A stretch of DNA of 64,000 nucleotides from Modestobacter caceresii (GTDB lineage Bacteria; Actinomycetota; Actinomycetes; Mycobacteriales; Geodermatophilaceae): the NCBI RefSeq assembly GCF_000761485.1, contig NZ_JPMX01000021.1, positions 1-64,000 on the forward strand, written 5' to 3'. The notes below the pieces were generated by a model. The model was not told the origin of the DNA, made no database searches, and was given only the letters and a program-made list of their open reading frames with translations. The translations under genes and the position numbers were made by a program. This document shows positions 43,087 through 51,849 of the stretch, piece by piece (within the stretch, counting starts at the first letter, position 1; each line of letters starts with the position of its first letter).

Positions 43087-43564
43087 CCCGCCCGACGGGC
43101 GCGGACGCTGAGGCCGCGCCGCTCACGTGGTCGACGGTTCAGATCGACCGGGTGGTCCCGGCGCGATCGCGATGGGCGCCGTCGACCGTGGGCCAGAACC
43201 AGAGCGACGCTCGGACCTGCTGACCGGTGGGAGTCCGGACGGCTCTCATGGACGCTCCGTCGTGTCGACGCTCAGCCGCCGCTGCCTCGACGTCTGACCG
43301 GGAGCATGTCAGCGCGCCCACCGTGCCGGGCCAGGGGCCTCGGCGCGCCAACGGTTGCAGGCGTGCAACCACGCTGTGAGGGTGGGCGGAGTTGCCCGGC
43401 CCCAGAGAGCACACGGTGGGCAGGAAGCGCGCTGAGCAGCGGCGCGCGCGGGGACGTCGTCCCGGATCGGCTTCGACGATGAGGCGGTGGCTGAGGCCGG
43501 GCACGGCTCGGTGGGCCGGGCGACGAGCACCGCAGACAGCCGGATTTCCATCAGGAGGCATGGC
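43087..43564. other. 478-base noncoding gap upstream of the molybdoenzyme
   Basis: Longest gene-free stretch of the window. ORFs here lack ribosome sites and credible composition. It holds the palindrome at 43353-43370 and, at the right end, an AGGAGG ribosome site. No tRNA or recognisable RNA fold is seen; a regulatory RNA or long 5' leader is possible. Confidence 0.5.
43353..43370. promoter_or_regulatory. Perfect 18-bp palindrome, candidate operator of the molybdoenzyme operon
   Basis: GGTTGCA-GGCG-TGCAACC: seven-base arms around a four-base spacer, 195 bases before the ATG. The TTGCA/TGCAA halves resemble sites bound by LacI/GntR/TetR-type dimers. Confidence 0.5.
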
Positions 43565-46027
43565 ATGCAGACCGACCGCATCGCAGAACCGTGGGGCACC
43601 CGGACGCCGTACGGGCCGGGGGAGGCGTGGCCCACCCGGGTCGACACCCACCTGGCCGACGGGGTCGCCCCCGAGGACGTCGACCGCTGGGTCCAGTCGG
43701 CGACGATCCTGCACTCCAACGGCGACGGCCTGGACATCGCGGTCAAGGACGGCGAGATCGTCGGGGTCCGTGGTCGGGAGGTCGACCGGGTCAACCACGG
43801 CCGGCTCGGGCCCAAGGACCTCTTCGGCTGGCAGGCCAACAAGTCACCGGACCGGTTGACCAAGCCGCTGATCCGGCGCAACGGGAAGCTGGTGGAGACG
43901 GACTGGGACACCGCGATGGACGCGGTGGTCAACCGGACCAAGGAGCTGCTGGACGAGCAGGGCCCCAGCGCGATCAGCTTCTACACCACCGGGCAGCTGT
44001 TCCTGGAGGAGTACTACACCATGGGGCTCATCGCCCACGGTGGCATCGGCACCAACCACGTCGACGGCAACACCCGGCTGTGCACCGCGACGGCGGCCGC
44101 GGCGCTCAAGGAGTCCTTCGGCTGCGACGGGCAGCCCGGTTCCTACACCGACATCGACCACGCCGACGTCATCGCGCTCTACGGCCACAACATGGCCGAG
44201 ACCCAGACGGTGCTGTGGACCCGGGTCCTGGACCGGCTGGCCGGGCCGAACCCGCCGAAGGTCATCTGCGTCGACCCGCGGATGACGCCGGTCGCGCGCG
44301 AGGCCACCATCCACCTGGCGCCCCGGCCGGGCACCAACGTGATGCTGATGAACGCCCTGCTGCACGAGATCATCGCCAACGGCTGGGTGGATTCCGACTA
44401 CGTCCAGGCGCACGCGGTGGGCTTCGCGGAGCTGGAGAAGCGCGTGGCGGACTACCCGCCGGAGGTCGCCGCGGAGGTCTGCGACGTGCCGGCCGAGCAG
44501 ATCCGGGAGGCCGCCCGGGTCCTCGGCCAGGCGGAGCGGCTGCTCTCGACCGTGCTGCAGGGCTTCTACCAGTCGCACCAGGCCTCGGCCGCTGCCGTGC
44601 AGGTCAACAACGTCAACATCATCCGCGGCATGCTGGGCAAGCCCGGCTGCGGGGTGCTGCAGATGAACGGCCAGCCGACGGCGGAGAACACCCGCGAGTG
44701 CGGTGCCGACGGCGACCTGCCGGCCTTCCGTAACTGGTCGAACGACGAGCACGTGAAGGACCTCGCGAAGGTCTGGAACCTCGACCCGATGCAGATCCCG
44801 CACTGGTCGCCGCCCACCCACGCCATGCAGATGTTCCGCTACGCCGAGGAGGGCTCCATCCGGTTCATGTGGGTGCAGGCCACCAACCCGGCGGTCTCCC
44901 TGCCCGAGCTGGGTCGGATCCGGGAGATCCTGGCCCAGGAGCGCCTCTTCCTCGTGGTGCAGGACATCTTCCTGTCCGAGACCGCGCAGCTGGCCGACGT
45001 GGTGCTGCCGGCGGCCACCTGGGGGGAGAAGACCGGCACCTTCACCAACGTCGACCGCACCGTGCACCTGTCGGAGAAGGCGGTCGAGCCGCCCGGCGAG
45101 GCGCGGCCGGACCTGGACATCTTCATCGACTTCTCCCGGCGGATGGGCCTGCAGGACAAGGACGGCCAGCCGCTGGTGAAGTGGGACGACCCGGAGGGCG
45201 CGTTCGAGGGCTGGAAGGACTGCACCCGCGGGCGGCCGTGCGACTACACCGGCCTGAGCTACGAGAAGCTCCGCGGCGGCAGTGGCATCCAGTGGCCGTG
45301 CAACGCGGAGAACCCCGACGGCACCGAGCGCATCTACGTCGACGGCCAGTTCTGGGCAGCACCCGACTACTGCGAGAGCTACGGCCGGGACCTGGTCACC
45401 GGCGCGCCGCTGTCACCGGTCGAGTACAAGGCGCTGAACCCCACCGGCAAGGCGGTCCTGAAGGCGGTCGAGTACCTGCCGCCGCACGAGATCGTCAGCC
45501 AGGAGTTCCCCTTCCAGCTGATCACCGGGCGCACCCTCTACCACTTCCACACCCGGACCAAGACCGCCCGGGCGCCGCAGCTGCAGAAGGCGGCGCCGGA
45601 GGTGTGGGTCGAGCTGTCGGCCAGTGACGCCGCCGACCGTGGCTTCACCGAGGGCGACCTGCTGGAGATCAGCACCCCCCGCGGCCGGGTGGAGGCCCGG
45701 CTGCGGATCAGCGGAATCCGGCCCGGCGTGGCGTTCCTGCCGTTCCACTACGGCTACTGGGACTCACCGTCGGGCCACGAGCCGGGCGGCAAGCGGGGTC
45801 GGGCGGCCAACGAGTTGACGCTCACCGACTGGGATCCCGTGTCCAAACAGCCGATCTTCAAGACCGCTGCGGCGGCGGTCCGCCGGTTGTCGAAGGGCAA
45901 GGGGAGCCCGTCCCTGGCACCCACGACCACGGGATCGCGGCCGGTGACGGCCGACGTGCCGCCCACCACCGGCGGGCCCGCCGCCGCCGTCACCGAGCAG
46001 ATGGCCGCGACCGGAGGTGTGAAGTGA
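43565..46027 (+). CDS. Molybdopterin oxidoreductase (NasA/FdhA-like) lacking the N-terminal [4Fe-4S] cysteines
   Basis: An 820-residue DMSO-reductase-superfamily protein. The N-terminal region aligns with nitrate reductase/formate dehydrogenase (VKDGEIVGVRG, NHGRLGPKD, SPDRLTKPLIRRNG), but the cluster cysteines are replaced: where CxxCxxxC is expected it has ILHSNGDGLDI, and GRLCPKG is GRLGPKD. The Mo ligand appears kept as Cys in NTRLCTATAAAALKE. Later blocks QMNGQPTAENTRECGADG, LSETAQLADVVLPAATWGEKTGT and C-terminal VAFLPFHYGYWDS complete the fold. Substrate unknown: formate or nitrate by similarity. Without the cluster, electron exit must differ. ATG preceded by AGGAGG. Confidence 0.88.
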   Translation: MQTDRIAEPWGTRTPYGPGEAWPTRVDTHLADGVAPEDVDRWVQSATILHSNGDGLDIAVKDGEIVGVRGREVDRVNHGRLGPKDLFGWQANKSPDRLTKPLIRRNGKLVETDWDTAMDAVVNRTKELLDEQGPSAISFYTTGQLFLEEYYTMGLIAHGGIGTNHVDGNTRLCTATAAAALKESFGCDGQPGSYTDIDHADVIALYGHNMAETQTVLWTRVLDRLAGPNPPKVICVDPRMTPVAREATIHLAPRPGTNVMLMNALLHEIIANGWVDSDYVQAHAVGFAELEKRVADYPPEVAAEVCDVPAEQIREAARVLGQAERLLSTVLQGFYQSHQASAAAVQVNNVNIIRGMLGKPGCGVLQMNGQPTAENTRECGADGDLPAFRNWSNDEHVKDLAKVWNLDPMQIPHWSPPTHAMQMFRYAEEGSIRFMWVQATNPAVSLPELGRIREILAQERLFLVVQDIFLSETAQLADVVLPAATWGEKTGTFTNVDRTVHLSEKAVEPPGEARPDLDIFIDFSRRMGLQDKDGQPLVKWDDPEGAFEGWKDCTRGRPCDYTGLSYEKLRGGSGIQWPCNAENPDGTERIYVDGQFWAAPDYCESYGRDLVTGAPLSPVEYKALNPTGKAVLKAVEYLPPHEIVSQEFPFQLITGRTLYHFHTRTKTARAPQLQKAAPEVWVELSASDAADRGFTEGDLLEISTPRGRVEARLRISGIRPGVAFLPFHYGYWDSPSGHEPGGKRGRAANELTLTDWDPVSKQPIFKTAAAAVRRLSKGKGSPSLAPTTTGSRPVTADVPPTTGGPAAAVTEQMAATGGVK

Positions 46028-46506
46028 AGCTGGGACTCGCGATCGGGGAGCTGCACCGCTCGGAGAACCACCTCGCCGGCGCGCTGCTGGCGATGTCGGA
46101 CCGGCACAAGGCCGACCACGAGATCTTCTACGTGGCGCGGGACATCGCCCGCTGGTCCCAGGACCACGTCCAGGCGCTGGCCGCGATCGGTCGGGACTAC
46201 GACGTCGAGCTGGACGCGCAGCCGGAGGGCGACCCGAGCCTGCTGGCCAGCCTGCGGCAGAAGGCGTCGGACGCCGTGGGCCGCCGGCCCGAGCCGGGGC
46301 TGCTGCTCCTGGCCGACCTGCGGCACGTCTACCGGGAGGCATCCGGGGTGTCGCTGGACTGGGAGCTGCTGGCCCAGGCCGCCCAGGGAGCCAAGCAGGA
46401 GGAGCTCCTGGCACTCGCCCAGCGCTGTCACCCGGAGACGTTGCGCCAGGTGGGGTGGGCCAACGCGATGCTCAAGGTGGAGGCGACCCAGGTGCTGGTC
46501 AGCTGA
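46024..46506 (+). CDS. Helical protein partnered with the molybdoenzyme
   Basis: A 160-residue, almost entirely helical, soluble protein whose GTG overlaps the molybdoenzyme stop. The first helices carry repeated His/Glu (E9, H11, E14, H16, H28, H32, E33, H48), for example LHRSENHLAGAL and RHKADHEIF. This recalls ferritin-like or hemerythrin-like four-helix bundles but does not give a clean ExxH pair. A second part (DLRHVYREASGVSLDWELLAQ, AQRCHPETLRQVGWANAM) is also helical. It may be a subunit, a maturation factor, or a metal/electron carrier for the cluster-free enzyme. Confidence 0.7.
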   Translation: MKLGLAIGELHRSENHLAGALLAMSDRHKADHEIFYVARDIARWSQDHVQALAAIGRDYDVELDAQPEGDPSLLASLRQKASDAVGRRPEPGLLLLADLRHVYREASGVSLDWELLAQAAQGAKQEELLALAQRCHPETLRQVGWANAMLKVEATQVLVS

Positions 46507-47174
46507 TGGCGCAGGAGGCACCGGCGGCCCGGGTCGTGCTCCGTCCCCTGGCAACGCCCCTGCCGCTGGGCTTCCTCGCACTGGCGTTGGCCACGACGGT
46601 CTTCAGCGCCGTGCAGCTGGGCTGGGTGGAGCCGGACCAGGGGCGGATCGCGGCGATCACCGCCCTGGCGGCCACCGTCCCGCTGCAGCTGCTCGCCTCG
46701 GTCATGGGCTTCCTCACCCGTGACCCGGTGGCCGCCACCGGCATGGGCGTGCTCAGCGGCACCTGGGCGGTGGCCGGGTTCACCACGTACAGCCTCGCGC
46801 CGGGCACCACCAGCTCCGGGCTCGGTGTGCTGCTGGTGGTCGCCGGGATCGCGATGCTGGTGCCGGCGGCAGCGGCGGTCGGCAGCAAGGTGATGCCGGC
46901 CCTGGTGATGACCGTCGCCGCGACCCGGTTCGCCACCACGGGGGTCTACGAGATGACCGGCTCTGCCGACTGGGAGGCCGTGGCCGGTTGGGTCGGCATC
47001 CTGCTGGCCGCGGTGGCGTTCTACACCGCGCTGGCCCTCGAGCTGGAGGGGGCGCAGGAGAGCACGGTGCTCCCGGTGGGCCGGCGCGGTCCGGGCCGGT
47101 CCGCGATGGACGGCGAGGGACCGCTGGAGCCGGCCGACCTGGCCGAGGAGGCCGGCGTCCGGCCGCAGCTGTGA
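46506..47174 (+). CDS. Acetate/succinate-type transporter (GPR1/FUN34/YaaH, AceTr family)
   Basis: A 222-residue membrane protein with six hydrophobic segments and a polar C-terminal tail. The entry TPLPLGFLALALATTVFS matches the NPAPLGLLAF motif of AceTr proteins in altered form, and LLASVMGFLTRDPVAATGMG the second conserved block. AceTr channels move small monocarboxylates or succinate. Translational coupling (TGATG) to the molybdoenzyme pair suggests the substrate or product is a small carboxylate such as formate or acetate. Start at ATG 46506. Confidence 0.82.
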   Translation: MAQEAPAARVVLRPLATPLPLGFLALALATTVFSAVQLGWVEPDQGRIAAITALAATVPLQLLASVMGFLTRDPVAATGMGVLSGTWAVAGFTTYSLAPGTTSSGLGVLLVVAGIAMLVPAAAAVGSKVMPALVMTVAATRFATTGVYEMTGSADWEAVAGWVGILLAAVAFYTALALELEGAQESTVLPVGRRGPGRSAMDGEGPLEPADLAEEAGVRPQL

Positions 47175-47202
47175 CGCCGCCGGCCGGCGTGCCGCGGGCC
47201 GG

Positions 47203-47835
47203 TCAGGACGGAGGCGAGGCCGTGGGGGTGAGCAACGGCTCGTAGTCCGCAGCCGACAGGGGCTGCGAGGTCAGCGCACCGGAGGGCAGGGGCGCGTCGA
47301 CCGGTTCCCCGTCCCGGGTGAGCAGCACCTCCTCGACCTCCGGCAGGCTGGTCGCCGTCAGCACGATCTGGGCCACCGCCCGGCGGCTCTCCTGCCCGGC
47401 CGGCGCCTCGGCGTCCCCGCCCAGGTCGATCGTCACCGTCCCGTCGGACAGCTCGTCCACCGACAGCGACGTCTCCGGCCGTAGCGCGGTGGACAGCCGA
47501 TCGGTCAGCTCACCGGTCGTCGGACCGGTCGCCAGGTCGTCGAGCAGCTGGTCGAGCCGTGACGACAGCGCACCGGAGCGGAGCGACCGGCCGCGCGGGA
47601 CGAGGGCGCCGTCCTCGGCCACCAGGTAGATGCGCGGCTCGTCGATCCGCGCGGAGGCCGAGGGGGCGCCGGTGACGGTCGGGCTGGGGGACGCGAGGTC
47701 GTAGGGCACCTGCGAGGTGGGGATCGGCTCGGGTGCGCCGCCGGTCGGGACGCCGCAGCCGGCCAGCGCCCCGGCCAGCAGCAGCGCGCCGGACCGGCGC
47801 CCCCCTCCGGAGGAGCGCGTGCGGAGGCGGCTCAC
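47203..47835 (-). CDS. GerMN-domain lipoprotein of the two-component operon
   Basis: A 210-residue lipoprotein: RRSGALLLAGALAGCG gives the signal and lipobox. A Pro/Ser/Thr-rich linker follows, then a GerMN domain (LATGPTTGELTDRLSTALRP, VTIDLGGDAE, ESRRAVAQIVLTATSLPEVEEV). GTG 47835 overlaps the histidine kinase stop (GTGA), so it is the third gene of the RR-HK-lipoprotein run, reminiscent of mtrA-mtrB-lpqB but much shorter than LpqB. Probably an extracellular co-factor of the kinase or a cell-wall assembly protein. Confidence 0.88.
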   Translation of the reverse strand: MSRLRTRSSGGGRRSGALLLAGALAGCGVPTGGAPEPIPTSQVPYDLASPSPTVTGAPSASARIDEPRIYLVAEDGALVPRGRSLRSGALSSRLDQLLDDLATGPTTGELTDRLSTALRPETSLSVDELSDGTVTIDLGGDAEAPAGQESRRAVAQIVLTATSLPEVEEVLLTRDGEPVDAPLPSGALTSQPLSAADYEPLLTPTASPPS

Positions 47836-49205
47836 TGCGCTGCGCCGGGGAGGGAGAGGGTGAAGCGCGCGCCGCCGAACGGGCTCTCGGAACACCAGGC
47901 GCCGCCGCCGTGCCCGGTCGCGGTCTCCTCCACGATCGCCAGCCCCAGACCGGCGCCGGGCAGCGACCCGCGGGCCGCCCGCGGGCCTCGGGCGAACCGC
48001 TCGAACACCCGCTCCCGCTCGACGAGGGGCACGCCGGGGCCGGCGTCGTCGACCATCACGACCACCGAGCCCTCCCGGCGTTCCACCAGCACCGCCGCCG
48101 CCCCGCCGGCGTGCCGGTCGGCATTGTCCAGCAGGTTGGTCACCGCCCGCTCCAGCCGGTTCTTGTCACCCTGCACGACCGTCTCCTCGTCCGGGTCCGC
48201 GGACAGCACCACCTCCGGCCCGCCGCGGTGCGCCAGGACCTCGCGGACGAGGGCGGCCAGCGAGACGGGCTCGTCCGACGCCGTCACCGGGTCACCGTCC
48301 ACCCGGGCCAGCTCCAGCAGGTCGTCCAGCATCCGGCGGAACCGGCCGAGCTCCCCCTGGATGAGGGTCAGCGCCTGCTGGCCGCGTGGGGAGAGCTCCT
48401 CACGGCGGGCACCCAGCACCTCGACGCTGGTGACCAGGCTGGTCAGCGGGCTGCGCAGCTCGTGGCTGACGTCGCCGACGAACCGGGTGTCCCGGTCGAT
48501 CCGGGAGGCCAGCGCATCGACCATGCTGTTGAAGCTGGCGACGATGGCCAGCAGGTCGGGGTCCTCCGTGGGCGGCAGCCGGATGTCCAGCTCACCCCCG
48601 GCGATCCGGGTCGCCGCCCCGGCCACCTGCTCCAGTGGCTGGACGACGCGCCGACTGGCCCAGGCTCCGAACAGCGCCCCGGCCAGGGTGGCGGTCGCCG
48701 CGCCGGCGCCCAACACCGCGGCCAGCGTGCGCAGCGCGGTCTGCAGCTCGACCAGCGGGGCGACCTCGTAGAACTCGACGCCCGCCGCGGCGATCGGGAT
48801 GCCGATCACCAGCTGCGGACCGGTCGGGCTGTCGACCCGGGCGGTGCTGGCCGTCCCCGAGGCCACCAGCTCCTGCAGGGGCCCCGGGACGTCACGGGCG
48901 CCGACGTCCAGCCGCGAGGAGTACCAGGCGCCGCCGCTGCGCACCACGACGTCAGCGCCACCGGAGGGGACGAGGTCGTCGAGCTCGTCACCGACCTCGC
49001 TGCCCGCCGTGGACAGCCGGCTGGCCAGCACGTTGGCGTCGGTGAACGCCTGCCGGGTGGCGGCGCTCTCGCGCTGGTCCAGCAGGTAGCTGCGGGCGAG
49101 CGCGAAGGTGGTGGTCACCAGGACGGCGGAGACCAGCAGCGCGCCGACGGCGAAGGCGAGCACGATCCGCGCCCGCAGCCGTCTCGGCGCGAGCGCCAGC
49201 CTCAC
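47832..49205 (-). CDS. Sensor histidine kinase (HisKA type) of the OmpR-family system
   Basis: A 457-residue membrane kinase. TM1 (ARIVLAFAVGALLVSAVLV), an extracellular sensor of ~110 residues, TM2 (LAAVLGAGAATATLAGALF), HAMP, then H-box FVGDVSHELRSPLTSL, N-box NRLERAVTNLLDNADRHAGG, G1 DDAGPGVP and G2 GAGLGLAIVEE. It phosphorylates the adjacent regulator. GTG 49205 overlaps the regulator stop by four bases. The signal cannot be told from the sensor, which lacks a PAS or Cache motif I can recognise. Confidence 0.93.
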   Translation of the reverse strand: MRLALAPRRLRARIVLAFAVGALLVSAVLVTTTFALARSYLLDQRESAATRQAFTDANVLASRLSTAGSEVGDELDDLVPSGGADVVVRSGGAWYSSRLDVGARDVPGPLQELVASGTASTARVDSPTGPQLVIGIPIAAAGVEFYEVAPLVELQTALRTLAAVLGAGAATATLAGALFGAWASRRVVQPLEQVAGAATRIAGGELDIRLPPTEDPDLLAIVASFNSMVDALASRIDRDTRFVGDVSHELRSPLTSLVTSVEVLGARREELSPRGQQALTLIQGELGRFRRMLDDLLELARVDGDPVTASDEPVSLAALVREVLAHRGGPEVVLSADPDEETVVQGDKNRLERAVTNLLDNADRHAGGAAAVLVERREGSVVVMVDDAGPGVPLVERERVFERFARGPRAARGSLPGAGLGLAIVEETATGHGGGAWCSESPFGGARFTLSLPGAAQ

Positions 49206-49918
49206 TGCGGGTCCAGCCGGTAGCCCAGGCCCCGCACGGTCACCACGAGCGTCGGCGCGCCCGGGTCCCGCTCCACCTTGGTCCGCAGCCGGCGCACGTG
49301 CACGTCCACCAGCCGCTCGTCGCCGAAGAACCCGTGCTCCCACACCCGCTCCAGCAGCGCCTGCCGGCTGAGCACCCGGCCGGGGGAGGCGGCCAGCTCG
49401 CAGAGCAGCCGGAACTCGGTCAGCGTCAGGTGCAGCTGCTCGGTGCCGCGGTGCACCGTGCCCCGGTCCGGCCGGAGCACCAGCGGTGCCGCCGGGTCGC
49501 CGTCGAGGACCAGTTCCTGGGGGCGCTCGTCCGCACCCGAGCTCGCGCTGATCCGGCGGCGCAGGGCGCGCAGCCGGGCGGTGATCTCCTTGACCTGGAA
49601 CGGCTTGGTCACGTAGTCGTCGGCGCCGGCCTCGAGTGCGGCCACGATGTCGTGCGTGTCGGCCCGGGCGCTGACCACCACGATCGGCAGGTCGTTGGCG
49701 CGGCGGACCTCGCGGATGACGGCGTAGCCGTCCATGGCGCCGAGCATCAGGTCGACGATCATCAGGTCCGGCGCGGCGATCGCCACCTGCCGGCAGGCGT
49801 CCTCTCCGCTGGCCGCCTCGGCGACCTCGTAGCCCTCGTCCTCGAGGGCCCAGCGCAGGGGCATGCGGATGTGGTCGTCGTCCTCGACCAGCAGCAGACG
49901 CGGCGACACGCGGCCCAT
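49202..49918 (-). CDS. OmpR/PhoB-family response regulator
   Basis: A 238-residue regulator. Receiver: LLLVEDDDHIR acidic pocket, phospho-Asp in LMIVDLMLGAMDG, conserved Thr/Ser in VVVSARADT and Lys in DYVTKPFQ. DNA-binding winged helix: LTLTEFRLLCELAASPGRVL, RQALLERVWEHGF, VDVHVRRLRTKVE, VRGLGYRL. Start chosen at ATG 49918 (MGRVSPRLLLVEDD). Upstream direct repeats of GATCGCAA spaced by one 22-base period could be its own binding site. Confidence 0.94.
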   Translation of the reverse strand: MGRVSPRLLLVEDDDHIRMPLRWALEDEGYEVAEAASGEDACRQVAIAAPDLMIVDLMLGAMDGYAVIREVRRANDLPIVVVSARADTHDIVAALEAGADDYVTKPFQVKEITARLRALRRRISASSGADERPQELVLDGDPAAPLVLRPDRGTVHRGTEQLHLTLTEFRLLCELAASPGRVLSRQALLERVWEHGFFGDERLVDVHVRRLRTKVERDPGAPTLVVTVRGLGYRLDPQ

Positions 49919-49959
49919 GCTGCCATCGCCGCGGTGCGCGCCCCGCGCCGGTCGGGGAG

Positions 49960-49998
49960 CCGTCACACGATCGCAAACCAACCAGCGGGGGATCGCAA
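49960..49998. promoter_or_regulatory. Direct repeats GATCGCAA, candidate response-regulator site
   Basis: GATCGCAA at 49969-49976 and 49991-49998, start-to-start distance 22 (two helical turns), in the divergent gap between the response regulator and a STAS gene. The left copy is part of an 18-base element (CCGTCACACGATCGCAAA) that recurs in inverted form at 53076-53093. Confidence 0.5.
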
Positions 49999-50060
49999 GG
50001 TGCGGCACCCATCCTCGGAGGGGTCCACCCGACCACGCAGAGCCGCGGGGAGCACTGCCG

Positions 50061-50429
50061 ATGACCGCCACCGCCGTCCACCGTCCACCGACGGGCGCGG
50101 ACGCCGAACCCGCGCGTCCCGGCCGGGACGGTCAGGTGGTCCTACGGCTGTCCGACGACCTGCTGGCCGACGGGCTCGCGGACCTGCGCTGGCTGCTGCA
50201 CGACGCCCTCCTGTCCGGCGCGCGCCGGCTGGTCGTGGACCTCACCGACGTCCGGCAGCTGTCCAGCACCGCGGTGGCCAGCTTCCTGTGGGCGCACCGG
50301 ACCTGCCGGGCCCGCGGCGGCGCCGTCGTCCTGCGCGGGGTGAACCGGCGCACCGAGGACCTGCTGCACCGCACCGGCCTGTGGCGGGTCATGCAGCTGG
50401 AGGACCCGGCTCACCCGACAGAGGGCTGA
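50061..50429 (+). CDS. STAS-domain protein (anti-sigma factor antagonist-like)
   Basis: A 122-residue STAS domain after a ~25-residue polar lead. Strand-helix pattern ARRLVVDLTDVRQLSSTAVA with Ser residues at the usual phosphorylation position (LSSTAV), then FLWAHRTCRARGGAVVLRG. Such proteins release anti-sigma factors when dephosphorylated. No anti-sigma kinase or sigma factor is adjacent. Divergent from the two-component operon; DUF2254 gene follows. Confidence 0.85.
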   Translation: MTATAVHRPPTGADAEPARPGRDGQVVLRLSDDLLADGLADLRWLLHDALLSGARRLVVDLTDVRQLSSTAVASFLWAHRTCRARGGAVVLRGVNRRTEDLLHRTGLWRVMQLEDPAHPTEG

Positions 50430-50478
50430 TCGGCCCGCCGCACCGGCGCTGCACAGGCCGGTGGGCGAGACTCCCGGC

Positions 50479-51837
50479 ATGTCGAATCCCGCCTCTCACC
50501 GCGGTGGGCCGCTGAGCCGCCTGGTCGGCTCGGTGCGGAGCAGCCTCTGGCCCATCCCGGCGCTGGGCGTGCTGCTGGCCATCGCCCTCGGCGTGCTGCT
50601 GCCGGAACTGGACCAGCACTGGGCGACCCGGGAGCACCCGCTGACCTTCGCCTTCGGCGGCGGGGCGTCCGCGGCGCGCAACCTGCTGGCCGCGATCGCC
50701 GGCTCGCTGATCTCGGTGACGGGCGTGACCTTCTCGCTCACCGTCGTCGCGCTGCAGCTGAGCAGCAGCCAGTTCACGCCCCGGTTGCTCCAGACCTTCT
50801 CCACCGACCGCACGGTGCAGCTGACGCTGGCCCAGCTCGTGCTCACCTTCGTCTACGCCCTCACCGTGCTGCGGACGGTGCGCACCGAGAGCGCCACCGA
50901 GGACGAGAGCGCCTTCGTGCCACGGCTGTCGATCACGGTGGCCTACCTGCTGGCGCTGGGCAGCGTGCTGGCGCTGGTCCTCTTCCTGGGCCACCTCTCC
51001 CGGCTGCTGCGGGTGGAGACGATGTTGCGCGACGTGCACGACGAGGCCACCCAGACCGTCGCGCGGGAGCTCGACGAGCCGGACGACGGGGCTCACGACA
51101 CGGTGGGGGACCACGGTGCCGGACCGCCGGTGCCGCTGGTGGCCCGGTCCAGCGGCTTCCTCGTCGGGGTGGACGAGAGGGCGGCCGTCGCCGCGGCACG
51201 CGAGGCCGGGGTGGCGGTCACCCTGGCCGTGCGGATCGGTGACTCCGTCGTCGAGGGGACGCCGGTGGCCCACGCCCGGTCGCTCGCGCCGGGCGGCAGC
51301 CCGGACACCGGGACGCTGGAGGAGGCGTTGGACTCGAGCTTCCAGCTGCACTACGAGCGGACGCCCGACCGGGACCTCGCCTACGGGCTGCGCAAGGTCG
51401 TCGACATCTGCGTCCGCGCCCTGTCCCCGGGCACCAACGACCCGACGACGGCGGTGCACGCCCTCTCGCACGCCTCCGCCTTGCTCGGGCGTTTCGCGGA
51501 GTGCCCCGTGCCGCCCCGCACCTGCCGGGACGAGGAGCAGCGGGTCCGGCTCGTGGTACCGCCGTGGCATCTGCCGGAGCTCCTGCAACTGGCCGTCGAG
51601 GAGCCGCTGCAGTTCGCCGAAGGACAGCCCACCGTGCTGCGCCGGCTGGCGGGGCTGTTGCGGGAGTTCGCCTGGCGCGCCCAGGGCCGCGGCGTCGACG
51701 AGCTGGTCTGCCGGTACGTCGACGCGGTCGCCGAGCGGGCGCTGGAGTCCACCGCCGTCCTCGAGTCCGAGACCAGCGCCTGGCGGCAGGGGGTCCGCCA
51801 GGCGCTGGCCGGGAGCTGGCCGGCCGAGGTCGGCTGA
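50479..51837 (+). CDS. DUF2254 membrane protein
   Basis: A 452-residue protein. Four N-terminal membrane segments (PALGVLLAIALGVLLPEL, LLAAIAGSLISVTGVTFSLTVVALQL, LAQLVLTFVYALTVLRTV, SITVAYLLALGSVLALVLFLG), the family block SSSQFTPRLLQTFSTDR, and a large soluble C-terminus (GFLVGVDERA, DLAYGLRKVVDICVRALSPG with TNDPTTAVHAL). DUF2254 proteins are widespread and uncharacterised; the SPGTNDPxTA segment is their hallmark. ATG 50479 preferred; GTG 50461 in frame. Possibly a channel or sensor. Confidence 0.88.
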   Translation: MSNPASHRGGPLSRLVGSVRSSLWPIPALGVLLAIALGVLLPELDQHWATREHPLTFAFGGGASAARNLLAAIAGSLISVTGVTFSLTVVALQLSSSQFTPRLLQTFSTDRTVQLTLAQLVLTFVYALTVLRTVRTESATEDESAFVPRLSITVAYLLALGSVLALVLFLGHLSRLLRVETMLRDVHDEATQTVARELDEPDDGAHDTVGDHGAGPPVPLVARSSGFLVGVDERAAVAAAREAGVAVTLAVRIGDSVVEGTPVAHARSLAPGGSPDTGTLEEALDSSFQLHYERTPDRDLAYGLRKVVDICVRALSPGTNDPTTAVHALSHASALLGRFAECPVPPRTCRDEEQRVRLVVPPWHLPELLQLAVEEPLQFAEGQPTVLRRLAGLLREFAWRAQGRGVDELVCRYVDAVAERALESTAVLESETSAWRQGVRQALAGSWPAEVG

Positions 51838-51849
51838 CCGTCCCGGGCG

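Noticed and set aside
43139-43798. Minus- and plus-strand ORFs in the gap before the molybdoenzyme
   Set aside because: They overlap the start of the molybdoenzyme gene, have no ribosome sites and no recognisable sequence features.
43565-46027. Calling the molybdoenzyme a formate dehydrogenase or nitrate reductase outright
   Set aside because: The iron-sulfur cysteines that both families need are missing, and no diagnostic partner subunit is nearby, so the substrate was left open.
47203-49918. Naming the RR-HK-lipoprotein run mtrA-mtrB-lpqB
   Set aside because: Gene order matches, but the lipoprotein is only 210 residues with a single GerMN domain and no LpqB propeller, and no distinctive MtrA/MtrB motif could be asserted.
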